Assembly: GCA_913031515.1 (NCBI GenBank)
Contig: CAJWET010000045.1
Coordinates: 1-9,895, forward strand
Origin: an uncultured Acidimicrobiaceae bacterium
Lineage (GTDB): Bacteria > Actinomycetota > Acidimicrobiia > Acidimicrobiales > UBA8592
Length of the DNA stretch: 9,895 nt
Direction: 5' to 3'
Shown here piece by piece: positions 5,429 to 9,895 of this stretch; within the stretch, counting starts at the first letter, position 1; the number at the start of each line of letters is the position of its first letter. Both the position numbers and the translations under genes were made by a program. The notes beneath the pieces were generated by a model that was not told where the DNA came from, made no database searches, and saw nothing but the letters and a program-made list of their open reading frames with translations.

Positions 5429-6526
5429 CTATAAGTCAATGACTTCGGCACTGATAGGGTGCAGGTCTCCTTTGGGAAGAAAAAATCTCCAGAAGATAGT
5501 TCCATGAACTAAACCTTCTGTATCGATCCAATTTGGTTCTAAAGGGTCTTGGGCTGAAACGATGATCCTGAACGACTCGTCTTCTTGTAGAACAGTATTT
5601 GAACGATTCAAAGAAACATTTCTGTACCGGTAATCCAGAGTTTGACCAAACCGATTCCAAATACACACATTCCCAAACCGGCAATCAGGCCATCGTCCCG
5701 TCATCACAAGAGCTTTCCCCGGCTCCAAAAAGAATCTACCCAAAGAATACGCCGCGTCAACTGCAGCAAAAGCCATATCCCCAGGCATTTGAGGTAAGGG
5801 GAAAACGTTGGGTTCCGTCCCAATCCAAGAAGCAGCAACGGCATGACCTGGTTTGGTCTTCTCTAGAGTATTTCCTTTGATGTGGTTAATTACTCGATTT
5901 ATTGCTTTTTCAACGGTTCCGTCATCCCATGGAGGCAGGGGACCAGGGTTCTCCAAAGGTTCTATAGTCAGGGGGATATGCAGTGACTGATCCGATGCAC
6001 AGGGAACTGGCCATTCAAAGTAGTGCCGAGTCGATATTCTTCCTGCATTTTCAGGTAAAGGCATCCAGTTTCGGCTTGTTTCTGGCCCACCAAGGACAAA
6101 TTCGTAATTCCCATCTGCATCAATGTCTAGGTCTTCGTCATTGAAAACGCCATCATTGTATGAGGGGTACTTGCCGTCCTCAGCATTTGCTTCAATTGTG
6201 AAAGAAGTGTAAATAGCTCCCGCTAAATTTCCCGTGATTCGGTAAGCACGGTCACCACGGATTGGAGTTTCGTAATAAATTGAGTCAGAGTTATCTCCAA
6301 GGAACTTCCTAGTAGGGGAAACTATTCGCTGCCAATATGGGCGCTCAGGATCTCCTTCAAAATGGGTTAAAAGGGCGCTTTGTAAGACGTGCATTACATA
6401 CCGGTAGCCGAGGGCTCGGTCTTGCTCAGAAGTAATTGCCCACTCATCACTTAGATACCTTTCATCAATTTCTTTCAAAGTAGTAAGAAGATCTTGGTAA
6501 CTTTTCTGTGACTTTGAATCACTCAT
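5429..6526 (-). CDS. DUF1214-type protein of unknown function
   Basis: This 365-residue protein has no signal peptide and no clear membrane segment. Its last ~85 residues look like a DUF1214 domain. They run from GQTLDYRYR and VSLNRS through a strand-rich stretch to PNWIDTEG near 331-338, ending GTIFWRFFLP. A second, similar unit appears earlier, with DGNYEFVLGG, RNWMPLPEN (152-160) and RHYFEWP, so the protein may be two copies of one beta-rich module joined by a helical linker (about 203-265). The first 60 residues are probably helical. No catalytic motif is recognisable. The gene heads a likely two-gene unit with the epoxide hydrolase, which hints at a role around hydrophobic substrates, but this is context only. 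The ATG at 6526 is weakly supported by GAAAGG 13 bases upstream. Confidence 0.82.
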   Translation of the reverse strand: MSDSKSQKSYQDLLTTLKEIDERYLSDEWAITSEQDRALGYRYVMHVLQSALLTHFEGDPERPYWQRIVSPTRKFLGDNSDSIYYETPIRGDRAYRITGNLAGAIYTSFTIEANAEDGKYPSYNDGVFNDEDLDIDADGNYEFVLGGPETSRNWMPLPENAGRISTRHYFEWPVPCASDQSLHIPLTIEPLENPGPLPPWDDGTVEKAINRVINHIKGNTLEKTKPGHAVAASWIGTEPNVFPLPQMPGDMAFAAVDAAYSLGRFFLEPGKALVMTGRWPDCRFGNVCIWNRFGQTLDYRYRNVSLNRSNTVLQEDESFRIIVSAQDPLEPNWIDTEGLVHGTIFWRFFLPKGDLHPISAEVIDL

Positions 6527-6567
6527 AACTTTAAAACTGCCTTTCGTTAGCTAGGGGTTACTAACAG

Positions 6568-6596
6568 ACACTAATCTGGGTATCGGTCAGTGTCAG
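6568..6596 (-). promoter_or_regulatory. Candidate promoter of the DUF1214-epoxide hydrolase unit, with an overlapping operator-like inverted repeat
   Basis: On the minus strand CTGACA (6596-6591) and TAGTGT (6573-6568) are exactly 17 bases apart. This is the best promoter match in the window, and it would start transcription about 35 bases before the ATG at 6526. The inverted repeat GACACT (6567-6572) / AGTGTC (6589-6594) overlays the -10 and -35 boxes, so a dimeric repressor could bind here. The region also lies upstream of the divergent sulfatase gene. Confidence 0.45.
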
Positions 6597-6637
6597 AATG
6601 AAGATACAGCGAAATTCGATGAGGCATTAGAACAAAT

Positions 6638-6643
6638 GGGGAG
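6638..6643 (+). promoter_or_regulatory. Ribosome binding site of the sulfatase gene
   Basis: GGGGAG lies three bases before the GTG at 6647. An in-frame TGA at 6620-6622 rules out any longer start. The next in-frame Met would remove the first strand of the sulfatase fold, so this GTG is almost certainly the start. Confidence 0.7.
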
Positions 6644-6646
6644 AAC

Positions 6647-8950
6647 GTGAAAGAGGCGTATAGCGGTTTCAAAGGGAAAATCGGGAAAGTATTCTCGACG
6701 TCTGAACCAGATTGGCCACAACCTCCGACAGCGCCTCCGGGTTCGCCAAATGTTCTGGTTATGCTTGTTGATGATCTCGGATTTTCTGATCTTGGGTGTT
6801 TCGGTTCAGAAATTGAAACACCCAACATCGATGCACTTGCTGTCGAAGGAATCCGGTATACGAATTTCCATGTCAATCCAATGTGCTCTCCTACACGAGC
6901 CTCATTACTGACGGGTCTTAATTCACATATGGCAGGTATGGGACATGTAGCTCATTTCGATCCAGGATTCCCAGGCTATGCGATGGAACTTCGCGAGAAT
7001 GCAATAACCATGGGGGACTTGTTCAAAGCGAACGGATGGGCGAGTCTTATGGTCGGGAAATGGCACCTATGCAAAGATTCGCAACTTTCTGAAGCAGGAC
7101 CTAAGCACAGTTGGCCTCTGCAAAAAGGTTTTGAACGTTTCTATGGGATCTTGGGAGGTTTTACCAATTTCCATCACCCACATCGGCTATGTGAAGATAA
7201 CCATGCATTAGATATCGACGTATACCCTGACGATTATTACTTCACAGATGACTTAACGGATCAAGGGATAAAGATGATCAGAGAGCTGAGAACTTCCAAT
7301 CCTACAAAACCATGGTTCATGTATTTCGCACACGGGGCGGTGCACGCACCGCTTCAAGCTAAGAAAGAAGACATAGAGAAATATCGCGGTAGATACGAAT
7401 CAGGATGGGATGAAATTCGGAGAAGGAGATTTGAGAAACAAAAGGAACTGGGAGTGGTCCCACCTCATGCAGAACTCCCCGCTCGAAATACGGAAGATGA
7501 TCACGCGGTAAAAGCCTGGGACGAACTTTCAGAGAAAGAAAAAGAGCTATTTGCTCGGTATCAAGAGATTTTTGCTGCGATGGTCGATAATGTAGATCAG
7601 AACTTTCGAAAGTTGCGCCTTGCTCTCGAAGAAATGGGTGAGTGGGAAAACACAATTATTGTTTTCACTTCAGATAATGGCGGCTCTCGTGAAGGTCAAG
7701 AATTGGGTACCTCGGCTTATTTCCGTACCTTGCTCGCCTTTACAGGGCATAAAGAACTAGAGAGTGTGGATACCGACTATGAACGACTCGATCTCCTAGG
7801 AGGCCCAAGAACTTTAGCCCATTACCCAATGGGATGGGCGATGACATCTAATACACCATTTCGCCTGTACAAAACCAATACTCATCAAGGTGGGCAACAA
7901 GTTCCGCTGATAATTTCGTGGCCAGAAAAATTACATCCTAAAAATCCCCTCAGAACGCAATATCAGCATGTGACAGACCTCTTACCAACTATCTGTGAAC
8001 TAGTAAATATAGAAATACCAATTATGAAAGATGGAGAAGAACTTCCACCTCCTGCTGGTAACAGCTTTTGTGAATCTCTAGAAGATCCCGGCGTTGGATC
8101 AACTCACCCCGAACAGTACTTCGAGATGATTGGGCACCGGGGCTTTTATGATGAGGATTGGTCTGCAGTGACAATTCGAAAACCGCAAACTCCATTTTCT
8201 GATGAAAAATGGGAACTCCATAACCTCAGGGATGATCCAACAGAAAAATATGATTTGTCTGGACAGTTTCCAGAAAAAGTTGAAGAACTGAAAGAGAAGT
8301 GGTTACAGGCTGCATGGGATAATCAAGTCTTCCCGTTAGATGAGGGGAATAACGTGAAAAATATTCTGCGTCCACCATGGGAAACGGAGCTTGTCCAAGA
8401 AACAGTTCTCTATCCGGGGACGCCAACAATTGAACGCTGGAAGTCCCATCAACTCATAAGTTTCAGAAGTTGGGAGGTAGAGACTTCTTTGATCTACAGA
8501 GCTGATGATGCTGGGACACTATTCGCTCATGGCGATCAGGGGGGAGGTTATTCTCTGGTAATTGAAGAAGGAGAGCTTCTCTTCACTCATAATGGCTATG
8601 GGGAAATCACAGAAATTAAATGTGGAGAGGTTCCTGCAGGAAATTGTTCGATCCTATTAAAAGTTACACCGCCCGATTTTCTCCATTGGGATATTCGGAT
8701 CTACCTCAACGGGAACCTTGTCGCTGAACAGGAAAAGTTACTGGCGTTGTTAGCTATGGCTCCGTTCCAAGGAATAGATATCGGAATCGATAGGAAATCA
8801 CCGGTTAATTGGCGGCTGTTTGAAACGCATGGGCCTTTCCCATTCGACGGGAGGTTAGAGGAGGTTCGTTACCTTCCGGGTGAACTAACTGATTTCGCTG
8901 GATCAAAGTGGTTAGAAATCCTTCGATCTGAAGGAATAAAATACGAATAA
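6647..8950 (+). CDS. Type I (formylglycine-dependent) arylsulfatase, long form
   Basis: This is a 767-residue sulfatase that hydrolyses sulfate esters. The residues are laid out as in Pseudomonas arylsulfatase. Asp42 and Asp43 are metal ligands in VDDLG. Cys80 and Arg84 lie in the CSPTR motif, where Cys80 must become formylglycine. Lys138 and His140 are in GKWHL, His233 in VHAPLQ, Asp343 and Asn344 in SDNGG, and Lys409 and His413 in YKTNTHQGG. All look intact. The first 590 residues form the sulfatase domain. The last ~160 (LISFRSWEVE to YLPGE) are beta-rich with GGYSLVIEEG and IDIGID, resembling the jelly-roll C-terminal part of long arylsulfatases. There is no signal peptide, so it should act in the cytoplasm on imported sulfate esters. 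The formylglycine-generating enzyme must be encoded elsewhere. The start is GTG. It diverges from the DUF1214 gene and ends eight bases from the convergent permease. Confidence 0.95.
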   Translation: MKEAYSGFKGKIGKVFSTSEPDWPQPPTAPPGSPNVLVMLVDDLGFSDLGCFGSEIETPNIDALAVEGIRYTNFHVNPMCSPTRASLLTGLNSHMAGMGHVAHFDPGFPGYAMELRENAITMGDLFKANGWASLMVGKWHLCKDSQLSEAGPKHSWPLQKGFERFYGILGGFTNFHHPHRLCEDNHALDIDVYPDDYYFTDDLTDQGIKMIRELRTSNPTKPWFMYFAHGAVHAPLQAKKEDIEKYRGRYESGWDEIRRRRFEKQKELGVVPPHAELPARNTEDDHAVKAWDELSEKEKELFARYQEIFAAMVDNVDQNFRKLRLALEEMGEWENTIIVFTSDNGGSREGQELGTSAYFRTLLAFTGHKELESVDTDYERLDLLGGPRTLAHYPMGWAMTSNTPFRLYKTNTHQGGQQVPLIISWPEKLHPKNPLRTQYQHVTDLLPTICELVNIEIPIMKDGEELPPPAGNSFCESLEDPGVGSTHPEQYFEMIGHRGFYDEDWSAVTIRKPQTPFSDEKWELHNLRDDPTEKYDLSGQFPEKVEELKEKWLQAAWDNQVFPLDEGNNVKNILRPPWETELVQETVLYPGTPTIERWKSHQLISFRSWEVETSLIYRADDAGTLFAHGDQGGGYSLVIEEGELLFTHNGYGEITEIKCGEVPAGNCSILLKVTPPDFLHWDIRIYLNGNLVAEQEKLLALLAMAPFQGIDIGIDRKSPVNWRLFETHGPFPFDGRLEEVRYLPGELTDFAGSKWLEILRSEGIKYE

Positions 8951-8952
8951 TT

Positions 8953-8982
8953 CTGGACTTACCCTAAACGTAGGGTTTCCAG
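8953..8982. terminator. Candidate bidirectional terminator hairpin at a convergent junction
   Basis: ACCCTA (8961-8966) pairs with TAGGGT (8971-8976) around the loop AACG. Outside them CTGGA (8953-8957) pairs with TCCAG (8978-8982), with a 3/1 internal loop. The structure starts two bases after the sulfatase stop and overlaps the last codons and stop of the permease gene. On the minus strand the following DNA is T-rich without a clean T tract; on the plus strand there is none. It could end or protect both transcripts. Confidence 0.45.
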
Positions 8983-9780
8983 AGGTTCCAGCTTTGCTGC
9001 TTTCCACGCGGGGTATAGGCCTGCAACGATGGAAACGATTAATGCCATACCGCCAGCGACGAGGAAAAGAGGGATATTGAGGGTGGCGATCCAATCAAGA
9101 ACCGCTGAAACAAGATAAATCACCCCTATTCCTGCAACTACACCTGCGATTCCTCCTAGAACACCGACAAAAAGTGCTTCAAGGACGAATTGGAAAGCAA
9201 TTGTCCCTTTCGTATGCCCCAACGCCCGACGGATACCGATTTCCCCCGATCGTTGAATTACCGATATGGACATCACATTCGCGATTCCAACGCCACCGAC
9301 AAGTAAAGCTAGACCTCCCATCAGGAATAGGACATTTCTCAATGTTGTATCTACAGCTCCTTGAGCCTCAAGGAGGTCAGAGGGAACAGCCACGGTAACA
9401 CCCTCATTGCCGCCCAGATTGATTGCTATAGGAAGTGCGTCGGCAGTAGAGTCCACGGCTCCGTCTACAGCACGGACATAGAGCGTTGTTGGATTCGGTT
9501 CGATATCGAAGTCTTCTTCTGCAGCTGTTTTTGGAATAATCACAGCAGTATCGAGCTTCGGGACAAGGTCGACATTCTCCAAAACTCCAACTACGCCGTA
9601 TATCTGCCCGTCAATATTCAACGTTCTCACTTCCCCAGGGAGATATTGGTAGTCATTGGCTAAGTCTTCACCTATAACGACAGACCGGAAACCGTTCGCT
9701 TCATCAGCTCCGTTAATAAACCTCCCATAGAGCATTTGGCCATCCAGTACGGTAAGGAGATTCTCGTCACTCGTTAACAC
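8959..9780 (-). CDS. ABC transporter permease, MacB/FtsX type, C-terminal part only
   Basis: This is the C-terminal part of a MacB-like permease. Residues 1-145 (counted from the codon at 9780) match the later part of the extracytoplasmic domain (GRFINGADE, SVVIGEDLA, YGVVGVLEN). Three membrane helices follow near 147-170, 195-225 and 236-255. The cytoplasmic coupling segment QRSGEIGIRRALG (176-188) and the ending YPAWKAAKLEPLETLRLG are characteristic of the family. Normal members have about 400 residues and begin with a membrane helix, which is missing here. The frame stays open upstream of 9780 and reads plausible family sequence (SLTVLPSQGG...RTIPVPV) until a TAG at 9850-9852. No ATG, GTG or TTG lies between that stop and the GTG at 9780, which has no ribosome binding site. 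The gene is therefore probably 5'-truncated or frameshifted, or the window edge is misassembled. Confidence 0.8.
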   Translation of the reverse strand: MLTSDENLLTVLDGQMLYGRFINGADEANGFRSVVIGEDLANDYQYLPGEVRTLNIDGQIYGVVGVLENVDLVPKLDTAVIIPKTAAEEDFDIEPNPTTLYVRAVDGAVDSTADALPIAINLGGNEGVTVAVPSDLLEAQGAVDTTLRNVLFLMGGLALLVGGVGIANVMSISVIQRSGEIGIRRALGHTKGTIAFQFVLEALFVGVLGGIAGVVAGIGVIYLVSAVLDWIATLNIPLFLVAGGMALIVSIVAGLYPAWKAAKLEPLETLRLG

Positions 9781-9862
9781 CGGAACGGGGATCGTTCGAA
9801 AAAAATCTCTTCCTCCTTGAGAGGGGAGAACAGTGAGACTTTCCTCAGGCTAAGGTGGGGGC

Positions 9863-9895
9863 ATGATGCTGTGGATCCTCCTTCTTCCGTCGGCC
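9863..9895 (+). CDS. Possible start of a plus-strand gene with a hydrophobic N-terminus (cut by window edge)
   Basis: AAGGTGGGG (9852-9860) is followed by ATG at 9863 and again at 9866, both in the same frame. The frame reads MMLWILLLPSA up to the edge, which could be a signal peptide or first membrane helix. Eleven codons are too few for identification. A competing reading is that this stretch encodes the end of a minus-strand protein (DGRRRIHSIMPPP, then TAG at 9850-9852) upstream of the permease. The evidence does not decide between them. Confidence 0.3.
   Translation, partial: MMLWILLLPSA

Noticed and set aside
5599..5880. Plus-strand 93-codon frame antisense to the DUF1214-type gene
   Set aside because: Low-complexity Gln/Lys/Pro-rich shadow frame without a start signal.
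6546..6565. GTTAG/CTAAC inverted repeat upstream of the DUF1214 gene
   Set aside because: Only five pairs around a ten-base gap with no further support; it may be chance in an AT-rich leader.

Overview
The window reads as chromosomal DNA from a bacterium with roughly balanced base composition, and most likely an actinobacterium. The best guess is an uncultured, perhaps marine, acidimicrobial lineage. This is inference. It rests on the mix of Shine-Dalgarno starts with starts that look leaderless, the resemblance of the SDR to the actinobacterial 3-alpha,20-beta-hydroxysteroid dehydrogenase, the long mycobacterial-style arylsulfatase and D-aminoacylase-like proteins, and a tRNA-Leu without an encoded CCA. 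I see no phage genes, insertion sequences, CRISPR array or rRNA.

Layout, left to right: a crotonase-family protein (24-794, minus); a stand-alone PD-(D/E)XK nuclease with four candidate Fe-S cysteines (856-1806, minus); a divergent 118-residue protein of unknown function (1893-2249, plus); a classical SDR (2251-2976, minus); tRNA-Leu(UAA) (3103-3188, plus); a D-aminoacylase-like amidohydrolase (3252-5009, plus); a limonene-1,2-epoxide-hydrolase-family enzyme (5006-5380, minus) downstream of a DUF1214-type protein (5429-6526, minus); a large type I arylsulfatase (6647-8950, plus); the C-terminal part of a MacB/FtsX-type ABC permease (8959-9780, minus); and possibly the start of a plus-strand gene at the right edge (9863 onward). 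No stretch over about 125 bases lacks a gene.

Packing is tight and the strands alternate. Three convergent pairs meet within -4 to +8 bases. One pair shares a palindromic CTAG, so both TAG stops overlap. A two-part hairpin lies at the sulfatase/permease junction. The best promoter candidate is in the 120-base divergent region between the DUF1214 gene and the sulfatase, where an inverted repeat covers both the -35 and -10 boxes.

Functionally, the enzymes fit scavenging and breakdown of organic molecules: desulfation, epoxide hydrolysis, alcohol/ketone oxidoreduction, crotonase chemistry and amide hydrolysis. A terpenoid or steroid-like substrate is an attractive guess but is not proven, and only the DUF1214 and epoxide hydrolase genes look like one operon. 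The oddest items are a crotonase lacking both hydratase glutamates, an amidohydrolase apparently lacking two usual histidine ligands, an internally duplicated DUF1214-like protein, and a permease without its N-terminal part.
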